Assembly (NCBI RefSeq): GCF_004000885.1
Contig: NZ_BIMC01000006.1
Location: forward strand, 220,707 to 284,706
DNA from: Paenibacillus glucanolyticus NBRC 15330
Lineage (GTDB): Bacteria > Bacillota > Bacilli > Paenibacillales > Paenibacillaceae
DNA: 64,000 nucleotides
Reading direction: 5' to 3'
Under the pieces are notes generated by a model. That model was not told the DNA's origin, searched no databases, and saw only the letters and a program-made list of their open reading frames with translations. How positions within the stretch are numbered: the stretch's first letter is position 1; each line of letters opens with the position of its first letter. The position numbers were made by a program, and so were the translations under genes. Positions 38,001 to 45,594 of the stretch are shown piece after piece.

Positions 38001-40132
38001 TGCAATTTGACAACAACGGCGTTGTCCTCGTTGGGGAAGGCGAGCTTGGCGGCAAGCTGATCCCTGTTGACAATACGGTAGCGGAAGATACGCAGGCCAA
38101 GGACATGCTGGATCCTTATAAAGCGGAATTGGAAGAGCTGATGAAGCAGGTTGTCGGTATTGCAGCAGTCGTGCTTGACGGGAATCGCGAGAATGTCCGT
38201 TCCAAGGAGACAAATCTGGGCAATCTCATCGCTGACGGCATGCTGGCAAAAGCCAAAGAGCTTAAAAATGCTGATGTGGCTCTAATGAACGGTGGTGGCA
38301 TTCGGGCCGCCATCGACGAAGGTGAAATCACGATGGGCGAACTGCGTACGGTGATGCCTTTCGGAAATACCCTGTTTGTACTGGATGTTACAGGCCAGCA
38401 GTTGAAGGACGGACTGGAGAATGGAATCAGCGGTGCCAAGCTGACGGATTTGCCGGGTAAATTCCCGCAAATCGCCGGCATGAAATTCAAGTGGGACCCG
38501 ACGGCACCGGCAGGAAACAAAGTGTTTGATGTTCAGATTATGAAGAACGGAAGCTACAAACCTCTGGTACTGTCGGAGACGTACCGCATGGCTACGAACA
38601 GCTTTGTGGCCAAGGGCGGGGATGGATACAAATCCTTTGCCGACGCGATTGCCGAAGGGAAATACAACGAGGATCTCGGCTATCCGGATTACGAAATTTT
38701 TATGGAGTATGTAACGAAGCTGGGCGGAACCGTATCGCCTAAGGTAGAGGGACGGATTATCGAGCAGAAGAAACCGGCAAACCCTGGTGATGGCGGGTCG
38801 ACGCCAGAGCCTGGCACAGGATCAGGCGGATCGGGAGGCGGCGGTTCTGTCACACCGCCAACAACCGGGCCAACGTCTCCTTCGACCGGTGGCAATTCAG
38901 CAGCGAACGTGCTGACAGGCGATGATCTCAAGATCGACGTCTCCAGTGGGTCAACGGCTCAGATTACCGTTAATGAAGCAGCCTGGAAGAAAGCCGTTGC
39001 TGGATTGTCAGCCAGTGGTCAGCAGGAGCTTGTGATTCGGGCTTCCGACCTGACCGGCGCTGCAGAAGCGGCCATACCGGCTGCATGGCTGATTCAAGCG
39101 GTGGAACAGAATGAGCAAGCAGTTGTGGTTGTGGAAACCGCTCTTGGCGCTTACCGTCTTCCACTGGCAGCGCTGAATCTGGATGGAGCATTGAAGCAGA
39201 CACAGGGTTCAAGCAGCCTTCAGGTGAAAGTATCTGTGAGTCCGATTGGCGCCGAGATGGCAAACGATATGTCACGCAAGGCAGCTTCCATGGGTGCAGC
39301 TCCGGTGAACGGTACAGCCGTCAAGTTCGGTGTTGCCGTTGGAGCACAGGGGCAAGAGCAAGAAGTGAAAGATTTCGGGAAGAAGATGGTCAGCCGGATT
39401 TTACCGCTTCCGGCAGGAGCGAATTCAGATTCCGTTACAGCCGTGATCTATGATGATGCAGCAGGGATCTTCCGATTTGTTCCGGCTGTAAAGACCACAT
39501 GGAACGGTAAACCTGCCATGGAAGTGAAGCATGCCGGGAACGGCATCTATACGCTGCTGCAGTTCAAGAAGACGTTTACGGATCTTGATGGTCACTGGGC
39601 GAAGGAACAGATTGAATCCATGGCCTCCAAACTGCTCGTGAACGGAGTGAATGCGAATGCGTATGCGCCTGGCAGAGAGATCACGCGTGCTGAATTTACA
39701 GCTATGCTGGTGCGCGCCATGGGCCTCAGTCCTGTAATCGAGAGCGGGAAGTTCAAGGATGTCCGTGATGACTCCGCTTATGCTGGCGAGATTGGTGCGG
39801 CCTCGCTCTACGGTATTATTGAAGGCGGTAATGGAGGAGCCTTCTCGCCAAACGCCAGCATGACGCGTGCCGAGATGGCTGTGATGCTGACCCGTGCGAT
39901 GGAGGCGGTGAGTCCATCTGCTCCAGTTGGCAAGGGTACGGACGCTGTTGACAGATTCAAGGATCAAGCTTCCATACCGGCCTGGGCGGCGGCAAATATC
40001 GGTCGCTTGGCAGATCAAGGCATTGTGCAGGGTGACCACCGTGGCAACTATGGGGCCCTCGACTCGGTTACCCGCGCTCAAGCGGCGCTGGTTTTGAACC
40101 GTGCTCTGGTCCAGCTCCAATGGATGGACTAG
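35018..40132 (+). CDS. SLH-anchored 5'-nucleotidase with choice-of-anchor/beta-propeller domain
   Basis: A 1704-aa surface protein. Order: signal peptide (1-32); He_PIG-type Ig domain (45-145); a long choice-of-anchor I beta-propeller-like region (about 150-650: EIVKYNKDNGKLYLVNG, YILTADEGEPRTE, ILSANEGDATGWDD); Big2 (650-735); 5'-nucleotidase metallophosphatase domain (743-1000: MHTNDTHAHL, LDAGDVFSGD, TFGNHEFDQG, GGHTHTT); 5'-nucleotidase C-terminal domain (about 1050-1250: MNGGGIRAAI); Gly/Pro linker; an SLH-proximal domain (about 1305-1515); and three SLH domains (1515-1700). Enzymes of this family release phosphate from extracellular nucleotides or UDP-sugars. A GAGGGGAAATG ribosome site is present. 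The PhoP-like promoter and the other surface phosphatases suggest phosphate scavenging. Confidence 0.88.
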   Translation: MNLKRNVMKVVSLWMAAEITMASLFSAGTVLADTNQAASQPVNVEAAQGGTALAANFGISTAAFPDAYEEEPYTVTVDVYGGQAPYTFTAAGLPAGLSMAADTGIVTGTPAAGQKGEYTIDVTAQDSAPVPATTQSQVTLQVYGKRSEPVADKLAVEMIGHYAVGTSNKDGGVAEIVKYNKDNGKLYLVNGSTQPASLEIVSLHADGSLVKDKQINVEALAETGSFQYGDLTSVDINNKTKKVVVAVQELDHTKPGKVLVLDYEGSLITSYDTGIQPDMVKYTSDGRYILTADEGEPRTETAPDPEGSITIIDTTSNEVSQLKFDDPSIIDDTVHIRGTVETDGKIITSGPKTSAIHDLEPEYIALSEDEQTAYVALQENNAMAVVDIASKSITSVRGLGYKDFNQPGNELDLLKDGQIKFENVPFYGMYMPDGIATYSVNGQQYILSANEGDATGWDDRSNESDVGKLKSGLNPSSAAAQFLADKGSTYDKVEVASDMGNDGLYMYGARSFSIWNADHMSPVYDSGSDFEKITAERLPNYFNASNDKIDLDSRSSKKGPEPEYVTVGKVGQKTLAFVGLERIGGVMTYDVSDPSAPTFLNYINTRDFTAGITSDSGPEGLDFISAFDSPTGRPLLLVANEVSGTVALLELKVSRISLDKSSLTLAAGGAKAQLQATVEPTQGGSTELVWSSTDEAVATVDQNGLVTPLSVGEAVITVLSKDGYGAAEVPVRVTDGSAVDEPWKLTVMHTNDTHAHLSEVARRATLVEQVRSEGGNNLLLDAGDVFSGDLYFTKWFGLADLAFMNYMGYDAMTFGNHEFDQGTQALADFVSKAQFPLVSANVDLSRDINISHLLKNPALIDTRQPKTTVNSGVYPYVTLLVDGQEVGVFGLTTEDTAETSSPGKDVIFKDAVTSAQATVEAMEKDGLNKIIALSHLGYARDQELAKAVEGIDLIVGGHTHTTLNAPEVVIDNDHQTPTVIVQANEWGKFLGRVDLQFDNNGVVLVGEGELGGKLIPVDNTVAEDTQAKDMLDPYKAELEELMKQVVGIAAVVLDGNRENVRSKETNLGNLIADGMLAKAKELKNADVALMNGGGIRAAIDEGEITMGELRTVMPFGNTLFVLDVTGQQLKDGLENGISGAKLTDLPGKFPQIAGMKFKWDPTAPAGNKVFDVQIMKNGSYKPLVLSETYRMATNSFVAKGGDGYKSFADAIAEGKYNEDLGYPDYEIFMEYVTKLGGTVSPKVEGRIIEQKKPANPGDGGSTPEPGTGSGGSGGGGSVTPPTTGPTSPSTGGNSAANVLTGDDLKIDVSSGSTAQITVNEAAWKKAVAGLSASGQQELVIRASDLTGAAEAAIPAAWLIQAVEQNEQAVVVVETALGAYRLPLAALNLDGALKQTQGSSSLQVKVSVSPIGAEMANDMSRKAASMGAAPVNGTAVKFGVAVGAQGQEQEVKDFGKKMVSRILPLPAGANSDSVTAVIYDDAAGIFRFVPAVKTTWNGKPAMEVKHAGNGIYTLLQFKKTFTDLDGHWAKEQIESMASKLLVNGVNANAYAPGREITRAEFTAMLVRAMGLSPVIESGKFKDVRDDSAYAGEIGAASLYGIIEGGNGGAFSPNASMTRAEMAVMLTRAMEAVSPSAPVGKGTDAVDRFKDQASIPAWAAANIGRLADQGIVQGDHRGNYGALDSVTRAQAALVLNRALVQLQWMD

Positions 40133-40157
40133 AATCAAACTGAAGTCATGCAACCAC

Positions 40158-40203
40158 AAGACCGTCCTTAAAGCTCTCTATGAGCCTTAAGGACGGTCTT
40201 TTC
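40158..40203 (+). terminator. Terminator of the 5'-nucleotidase gene
   Basis: AAGACCGTCCTTAA pairs with TTAAGGACGGTCTT, with an inner GCTC/GAGC extension and a following TTTT. Confidence 0.9.
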
Positions 40204-40377
40204 GTACTGCATCAAGCACAGGAGCAGATCTATTACTGCTGTGAAATTATTGACGTTGTCCGTGTATTGAAGCGCGATCTTGTCCTGCGGTGAAGGTTAG
40301 CGCTGCCATGAATTAAACAGAAGCCCCAAGTCACCGATAATATCAGTGAATGAATAAGCTGATAAGGATGTGGCCAT

Positions 40378-40764
40378 ATGCGTATCGAATCCGACTATAC
40401 GAGCTGGAATTCTGCCCGGCTGAAGATCGCAAAGCCGGGGCAGGAAGGGTTTGAAGAGATCTTTCAGAAGAACAAGAAAGAAGAAGAGAACAAAGGCAGG
40501 CTTGTGACGGTAAGGGAAGGCGGCTATTTGCGCCAATACATCGTTCAATCGAATGGGAGCAAGATATTGTTAAGCGAAACGAAGCAGTACAAGGATGAGG
40601 CTGCCGCCGATTCATCTCATCTCTTGGCGTCTTTGCCTCAAACAGGCGGAATGAGTCTGAATACGAAGGAGGCACTCCATCTGTTGAACCTTCAGGCAGG
40701 TGCAGCAGGGATTATAGCTGGAGCCGTATTCGAGACATCACGGGAAAATGGCAAAAAATCATAG
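40378..40764 (+). CDS. Hypothetical protein, 128 aa
   Basis: I do not recognise this protein. The frame is 128 codons, opens MRIESDYTSWNSARLK, has a strongly charged central helix (IFQKNKKEEENKG), and ends with an Ala/Gly-rich stretch. There is no signal peptide or clear membrane segment; the AGAAGIIAGAVF segment is weakly hydrophobic. The upstream AAGGAT (about 6 bases before the ATG) is an acceptable ribosome site, and the codon use is like the neighbouring genes, so I consider it real. It stands alone between a terminator and the FMN riboswitch. Confidence 0.6.
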   Translation: MRIESDYTSWNSARLKIAKPGQEGFEEIFQKNKKEEENKGRLVTVREGGYLRQYIVQSNGSKILLSETKQYKDEAAADSSHLLASLPQTGGMSLNTKEALHLLNLQAGAAGIIAGAVFETSRENGKKS

Positions 40765-40967
40765 TGGTAACTAATTGATACTTGCTGTATAATTCTCAGT
40801 AAGGATTAGTTGAATGTGAGATTTCTCATTGAATCCGGAGCGAAAATCATTTATTTTGAAAATAGATGTATTTACATGAAACCATTCATGTTATAATTTC
40901 AATATATCGACTAACCTCATAGGAATTATTGGTTAATTAATGCGTTACAAAATAAAACATGAATATG
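40765..40967. other. AT-rich promoter region of the flavin-regulated gene
   Basis: No gene. A TATAAT hexamer (40892-40897) with TTTACA (40871-40876) 15 bp upstream is the best promoter candidate for the riboswitch transcript, though the spacing is short. A CATGAA/TTCATG inverted repeat lies between them. Confidence 0.45.
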
Positions 40968-41130
40968 GATCTTCGGGGTAAGGTGAAATTCCTAACCGGC
41001 GGTGATGGTTCGTTCCTTAACGTGAACGAACCTCAGCCCGCGACTCGCTACGTTCTGGTATTTATATGAATGCAGCGACTGACTTGGTGCAAATCCAAGG
41101 CCGACGGTAAAGTCCGGATGGGAGAAGATC
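40968..41130 (+). ncRNA. FMN riboswitch (RFN element)
   Basis: The conserved RFN core is present: CTTCGGGGTAAGGTGAAATT (40971-40990), the ACCGGCGGTGATGGTTCG segment, AGCCCGCGACTCG near 41035-41048, a GACTTGGTGCAAATCCAAG stretch, and GCCGACGGTAAAGTCCGGAT near the 3' side with GGGAGAAGATC. P1 pairs GATCTTC (40968-40974) with GAAGATC (41124-41130). It senses flavin mononucleotide and lowers expression of flavin synthesis or uptake genes. The terminator at 41194 and the EamA gene at 41276 complete the unit. Confidence 0.96.
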
Positions 41131-41193
41131 AAAGATGAGTTTGCTGTGGAACGGGATAGGAATATATCCGTTTCACAGTAGGCTTGTTTGATC

Positions 41194-41236
41194 AGCCCCC
41201 GTATACGTCGACACATGTCGTCTACGGGGGCTTTCT
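41194..41236 (+). terminator. FMN riboswitch expression-platform terminator
   Basis: AGCCCCCGTATACG pairs with CGTCTACGGGGGCT and is followed by TTCT. Another stem (CTGTGGAACGG against CCGTTTCACAG, about 41142-41178) lies between aptamer and terminator and may be part of the alternative fold. Confidence 0.78.
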
Positions 41237-41275
41237 GCTAGCAAGACCTCCGTATTCAAGACAGGAGAGGGCAAG

Positions 41276-42256
41276 ATGAGTAATGTTAATACCGGAGTCG
41301 AGGTTAAACCCTACGATTCCGACACACAGGCAAGCCGACGTTTTAAGGGAGGGTTTTGGCTCGTCGTTTTGGGAGCCGCCCTGTGGGGCGTTGATCCTCT
41401 ATTCCGGGTTATTCTGCTGAAGAATCTGACTTCTGCTCAGATTGTGTTGCTTGAACACGTCATTATTTCGTTGATAGCTATTCCTGTATTATGGAAGAAC
41501 CGCATGGAGTTAAAGGGGCTTGGATGGAATCATGTTGGTGCACTGCTGTTCATCTCTTGGGGTGGCTCGGCATTGGCTACCGTCTTGTTTACGATGGGAC
41601 TGTCGAGCGGTAATCTGAATGCCGTCCTGCTTCTTCAGAAGCTGCAGCCGCTATTTGCCATTATACTGGCCAGCTTGCTGCTTAAGGAGAAGCTCCCCCG
41701 TCATTTCGGGATTTTACTCGTGATAGCTCTGGCAGGTACGTATTTGCTGACCTTCGGTTTAACCCTGCCCATCGGACATTGGAATGAATTTATTCAGGTA
41801 GGCAGCCTCTTGTCATTAGGCGCAGCAGCCTTGTGGGGCGGTTCAACGGTGATGGGACGCCTGATGGTAGGCAAGCTGAAGTACGAGACGGTAACCTCGC
41901 TGCGCTTTGTGCTGGCACTGCCCCTTCTGACCGTCATTACGTGGAGCGAGGGCGCTGCATGGAATATGCCGGCATGGGGTACAGGCGACTTTGCCCTGGT
42001 ATCCTTGAATCTTATCGGTCAGGCGCTGCTGCCAGGTCTTCTGAGCTTGCTTGTGTATTATAAAGGACTGACCACGACCAAAGCCTCTGTAGCGACACTC
42101 GCTGAATTGAGTTTCCCTATGGTAGGCGTGCTCATCAACTGGATCGTATTCCAGCAGGTTGTAACAGGTCCGCAGCTCCTGGGCTTCCTGTTGATCTGGA
42201 TCGTGCTGTTTATTATATCGAGACAACAATCCGAGGCTTCTCCTTCATTACAGTAA
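41276..42256 (+). CDS. EamA/DMT-family transporter, probable flavin uptake
   Basis: A 326-aa membrane protein with ten hydrophobic segments arranged as two EamA repeats (first about 25-160 with GAALWGVDPLFRVILL, second about 175-315 with LGAAALWGGSTVMGRLMVG). DMT transporters move metabolites in or out of cells. The gene is directly controlled by an FMN riboswitch, so riboflavin or a precursor is the likely substrate. Firmicutes usually use the ECF component RibU instead, while an EamA riboflavin importer (RibN) is known in proteobacteria. GGAGAGGG precedes the ATG. Substrate assignment is inference from the riboswitch. Confidence 0.87.
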   Translation: MSNVNTGVEVKPYDSDTQASRRFKGGFWLVVLGAALWGVDPLFRVILLKNLTSAQIVLLEHVIISLIAIPVLWKNRMELKGLGWNHVGALLFISWGGSALATVLFTMGLSSGNLNAVLLLQKLQPLFAIILASLLLKEKLPRHFGILLVIALAGTYLLTFGLTLPIGHWNEFIQVGSLLSLGAAALWGGSTVMGRLMVGKLKYETVTSLRFVLALPLLTVITWSEGAAWNMPAWGTGDFALVSLNLIGQALLPGLLSLLVYYKGLTTTKASVATLAELSFPMVGVLINWIVFQQVVTGPQLLGFLLIWIVLFIISRQQSEASPSLQ

Positions 42257-42282
42257 TGGAGTAATTTCATATGTGCTTGCAG

Positions 42283-42315
42283 AAAAGCTGATCCGAAATG
42301 GATCGGCTTTTTTTG
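42283..42315 (+). terminator. Terminator of the EamA transporter gene
   Basis: AAGCTGATCC pairs with GGATCGGCTT around GAAAT and is followed by seven T. Confidence 0.9.
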
Positions 42316-42473
42316 TCGTGACAAAGTTATTCCATTGGGTTGGTCGTCCTGTGAAAGGATCATTTTTTCGAAAGGTGTGTAGGGTTTTTAGAATTATAGG
42401 TGTCTTATATAGTAGCACCTGATCTATGGCGCTGGGTTCACCAAAAGAGATGACGATTAAGGGGGGAGGATTC

Positions 42474-43016
42474 ATGGAGGATCGGACATTGTTGGATGGG
42501 CTTGCAAGGAAAGATCTGCGATGTTTTGAAACTTTGGTTGATCGCTATTCACGCTACATAGCCGCGGTGGTCGCTAAGGTGGCAGGTGGGCGGTTTAATT
42601 CCTACGATGTGGAGGAAATAGCCGGTGATGTGCTCATCAGGCTGTGGACAGACGGGCCCAGAATCATTCTGCGCGGGGATAGTCTCAGGCCTTATCTGGC
42701 CATAGCCGCACGTAATCATACCCTGAATGCATTGCGAAAAAGACAGCGTATCATTGAATCTGAATTGGAAGATGATGCAGTTTCTTGTCCCTCTGCCGAG
42801 GCACTGGCTATTCTGCGACAGGAGAAAGAAACGATAAGCGGCATGGTGCAGGGGATGGGCGAACCTGATCGCGAAATATTCATCCGCAGGTATTTCTATT
42901 TGGAGAAAATCCGCGACATTGCAAGCAGGCTGAATATGCAGGAGAAAGCCGTCACCGCGCGGATTCGCCGGGCAAGGGACAAACTGCGCATTCATTATGA
43001 AACCGAGAATCCGTAG
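42474..43016 (+). CDS. ECF-type RNA polymerase sigma factor
   Basis: A 180-aa sigma-70 family protein with regions 2 and 4 only. Region 2 spans about residues 10-80 (FETLVDRYSRYIAAVV, DVEEIAGDVLIRLW), and region 4 about 120-175 (MGEPDREIFIRRYFYLEKIR, IASRLNMQEKAVTARIRRAR). It directs polymerase to a small regulon, probably for envelope stress. The ATG at 42474 is chosen because GGGGGGAGG lies 4-5 bases upstream; a longer frame from 42426 lacks such a site. The next gene is a DUF4179-like membrane protein, the usual anti-sigma partner. An AGGTG/CACCT inverted repeat lies at about 42397-42420; I saw no certain autoregulated promoter. Confidence 0.88.
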   Translation: MEDRTLLDGLARKDLRCFETLVDRYSRYIAAVVAKVAGGRFNSYDVEEIAGDVLIRLWTDGPRIILRGDSLRPYLAIAARNHTLNALRKRQRIIESELEDDAVSCPSAEALAILRQEKETISGMVQGMGEPDREIFIRRYFYLEKIRDIASRLNMQEKAVTARIRRARDKLRIHYETENP

Positions 43017-43078
43017 GATTTCTATGAAGGATGGTGTCTATAGAAGTGAAGCTTCAAATCGATAACGAAAGGGGATGG

Positions 43079-44080
43079 ATGCAAGTGAAGCGGCGAATTG
43101 TAGATATTATGGCCAATATCGACAATCAGAATCTGGATAATCTCCTCCTTACGGAGGATGAGGAACGCGAGTTGACGGAGCAGATCAGTATGGAACGGAT
43201 CAAGAACCGAGCGATGAACCATATTCAAGAGGAGGAAACGATAGTGTTGAAAAACAGGAAAGTGAAAAAATATAAAGCCAGTATCGTTATCGCTGCCGCG
43301 ATGATCATGATACTTAGCACGACCGCTTTTGCGAGCCAATACATGGATAGCTTGAAGCAGTTCTTCGGTCCATCCGCGTCCATTGCGGAAGATGAACGAT
43401 CACCTATACAAGGGAAGGATACCGTGTCGGGGGTAAGCATGATTGTTGAAGAAGGCGTTTATGTCGGCAACAGCGGTTATTTGGTAGTCAGCTTCACGAA
43501 GGAGGATGGTAAGCCATTCCCCGTGGGTGCATCGATACCCGGACTTGAACTGAAAGCGGAACATGATGTGAGTTATATGGTGGCACAGCAGCTTGTGGAC
43601 GATAACAAAAAGCTGGTCGGCGTATTTGAGATGGATGCGATGAATGACCTCGAAGGGTTAAAGGCACGGATCACAGCTGATCGAATCACGGCCGCGGACG
43701 CTACTCAAGCTGTTGATGGGCCATGGGATGTTCAATTTACTATTTCTGCCGGCAAGGAAAGAGAGTTGAATCTGAATCAGGCGATCCATGAAGGTGAGGA
43801 GGCACTGTCTCTCAGCACAATTCATGTTTCTTCCATCGGTGTGGCCATTGAAGGCAAGCGTACGGATGGTAAGCTGGATAAACTACCGGAATATACGCCG
43901 GAGGTTAAGGTGACTGCCGTGGACGGCTCCGTAACAATGCTTCATGCTAGTTCCACAAGTACTACAGAGAGCGGGTTTCAGTGGCTGTATAATCTGGACA
44001 GCAAGAATAACCTCGTTTTTCTGGGGGATCTGGATATTAAAAGCATCAGCATTGACGGCAATGTGACGGAGCTGAAGTAA
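43079..44080 (+). CDS. DUF4179-type membrane protein, probable anti-sigma factor
   Basis: A 333-aa protein of the layout found next to ECF sigma factors. It has a cytoplasmic N-terminal helical region (about 1-60), one membrane helix (about 73-93, IVIAAAMIMILSTTAFASQY) and an extracytoplasmic domain of about 240 residues resembling DUF4179/DUF5643 proteins. It probably holds the upstream sigma factor inactive until an envelope signal arrives. The start is uncertain: I choose the ATG at 43079 after AAAGGGGATGG. A GTG at 43085 is nearly equal, and an ATG at 43031 abuts a GAAGG without spacing. Two terminators follow. Confidence 0.75.
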   Translation: MQVKRRIVDIMANIDNQNLDNLLLTEDEERELTEQISMERIKNRAMNHIQEEETIVLKNRKVKKYKASIVIAAAMIMILSTTAFASQYMDSLKQFFGPSASIAEDERSPIQGKDTVSGVSMIVEEGVYVGNSGYLVVSFTKEDGKPFPVGASIPGLELKAEHDVSYMVAQQLVDDNKKLVGVFEMDAMNDLEGLKARITADRITAADATQAVDGPWDVQFTISAGKERELNLNQAIHEGEEALSLSTIHVSSIGVAIEGKRTDGKLDKLPEYTPEVKVTAVDGSVTMLHASSTSTTESGFQWLYNLDSKNNLVFLGDLDIKSISIDGNVTELK

Positions 44081-44104
44081 ATCAAATGGTGGCAGGGAAA
44101 CCTC

Positions 44105-44135
44105 AAGGGGCAGAAGCGAGAACTTCTGCCCTTTA
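44105..44135 (+). terminator. Terminator of the sigma/anti-sigma unit
   Basis: AAGGGGCAGAAG pairs with CTTCTGCCCTT around CGAGAA, followed by a short T-rich tail. Confidence 0.75.
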
Positions 44136-44171
44136 TACATGATGAATACCTTGGTAGGAATGAAATCCGAT

Positions 44172-44220
44172 AAACCGTGACGCAACAGGCCATAGCCTGA
44201 ATCTGCTCACGGTTTTTTTT
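44172..44220 (+). terminator. Second terminator after the sigma/anti-sigma unit
   Basis: AACCGTGA pairs with TCACGGTT, enclosing an inner CAGGC/GCCTG stem, followed by eight T. Confidence 0.82.
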
Positions 44221-44261
44221 GAGGTTTAGAATCGGAAATTTATAAATGATAAAAAAAGGTG

Positions 44262-44290
44262 TTGAAATTGTAGAAAACGTCCATTACAAT
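44262..44290 (+). promoter_or_regulatory. Sigma-A promoter of the aldouronate operon
   Basis: -35 TTGAAA (44262-44267), 17-bp spacer, -10 TACAAT (44285-44290). Transcription would start near 44297, leaving a leader of about 310 bases that contains the operator-like and cre-like sites. Confidence 0.75.
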
Positions 44291-44303
44291 GAAACCAACT
44301 ACC

Positions 44304-44324
44304 ATACTAGTTATACTAGTATAC
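44304..44324 (+). promoter_or_regulatory. GntR-type operator candidate
   Basis: TATACTAGTATA (44312-44323) is a perfect 12-bp palindrome, and the half ATACTAGT is repeated at 44304-44311. It resembles the B. subtilis GntR operator (ATACTTGTATACAAGTAT). It lies at about +8 to +28, suited to repression by the GntR protein encoded at 49152. Confidence 0.62.
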
Positions 44325-44416
44325 AATCATTGACTCTCTACATAGGAGGAAGAACAGGCTGGTTTTCTTTTCCGGAAGGACATCCATGAGTTGGAGTCTA
44401 TTTTTTAAATCAACAA

Positions 44417-44430
44417 TGTAAGCGCTTAAT
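44417..44430 (+). promoter_or_regulatory. cre-like catabolite control site
   Basis: TGTAAGCGCTTAAT matches the CcpA consensus TGWAANCGNTNWCA at 12 of 14 positions. Its location within the leader suits roadblock repression when preferred sugars are present. Confidence 0.62.
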
Positions 44431-44608
44431 ATAAAAAGGGGGGATACAATGCACCGGGTGGATCATACCCAGGCTTGCCGAAGTTGAACGATGATAACGA
44501 CAGTTTTGAAAGCGATTACTTATTTTGCTGTTGCATTGAAATGGATAAAGAATGATGGTCTTGTTCAGATTGAACAAGCATAAGGAAAGGCCTTACGGAT
44601 TGGAGTGA

Positions 44609-45580
44609 ATGACGTCAATGGAGCCAAAAGTCGCAAATCATCCCTTGCCAGCCGTGAAAGCGGCCAAGAAACCCAAGCTTAAGATCCTCGCGGCGCTGAT
44701 CCGAAAGGATTGGCAGCTGTACTCCCTGTTGGTTCTGCCGATTGTATACCTGCTCATTTTCAAATACGGGCCGATGATCGGCAACATAATCGCCTTCCGA
44801 CGATTTATGCCTGGAGGCAACATTTATGGAGAGAAATGGGTAGGACTGCATTATTTCAAAATGTTCATCCATGATCCCGCGTTCTGGAATGTGTTCACAA
44901 ACACCTTGCTGCTTGGTGCGTTGTCTCTGCTCTTTACGTTTCCCGTTCCGATTATCTTCGCGCTGCTGCTGAATGAGGTAAAGAGCAAGCGATTCAAGAA
45001 GTTTGTCCAGACGGCATCCTATCTTCCGCATTTCCTGTCCATCGTCATCGTTGCCGGAATGATCCTGCAATTGACCTCAGTCAATGGCTCCATTAACTCT
45101 CTGGTGGAATTCTTCAATGGAGACAGAATCAATTTCATGCAGCGGGCCGAGTGGTTCCGAACGATCTATATCTCTTCGGAAATTTGGCAGGGCATGGGCT
45201 GGGGCGCGATTCTGTACCTGGCGGCATTAACAACGATTGATGAATCCCTGTACGAAGCGGCGAGAATCGACGGCGCCAACCGCTGGAAGCAAACGATGTT
45301 TGTCACGATTCCAGGCATTCTGCCAACGATTGTTACGCTGCTGATCCTCAATATGGGGGCATTCCTGGCAGTAGGTTTTGAGAAAATATTGCTGCTGTAC
45401 AATCCGGTCATCTATGAGACGGCTGACGTGATCTCGACTTATCTGTACCGGGTCGGTCTCGTATCGAGCAACTTCAGTTACGCCACGGCGATCGGGCTGT
45501 TCGAATCCGTGATCGGGCTGATACTGGTATTCTCTGTGAATGCGATCTCTCGAAGACTCACGGATCGAAGCTTATGGTAA
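44609..45580 (+). CDS. Aldouronate ABC transporter permease, LplB type
   Basis: A 323-aa CUT1 permease. After a basic N-terminus, six helices span about residues 40-315, with the EAA loop YEAARIDGANRWKQTMFVTI near residue 215. GGAG lies shortly before the ATG. With the next permease and lipoprotein it imports an oligosaccharide. Because the operon ends in alpha-glucuronidase, the substrate is probably an aldouronate released from glucuronoxylan, as in the Paenibacillus sp. JDR-2 lplA-lplB-ytcP-aguA cluster. No ATPase gene is local. Confidence 0.9.
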   Translation: MTSMEPKVANHPLPAVKAAKKPKLKILAALIRKDWQLYSLLVLPIVYLLIFKYGPMIGNIIAFRRFMPGGNIYGEKWVGLHYFKMFIHDPAFWNVFTNTLLLGALSLLFTFPVPIIFALLLNEVKSKRFKKFVQTASYLPHFLSIVIVAGMILQLTSVNGSINSLVEFFNGDRINFMQRAEWFRTIYISSEIWQGMGWGAILYLAALTTIDESLYEAARIDGANRWKQTMFVTIPGILPTIVTLLILNMGAFLAVGFEKILLLYNPVIYETADVISTYLYRVGLVSSNFSYATAIGLFESVIGLILVFSVNAISRRLTDRSLW

Positions 45581-45594
45581 GGAGGGAGGCATAC

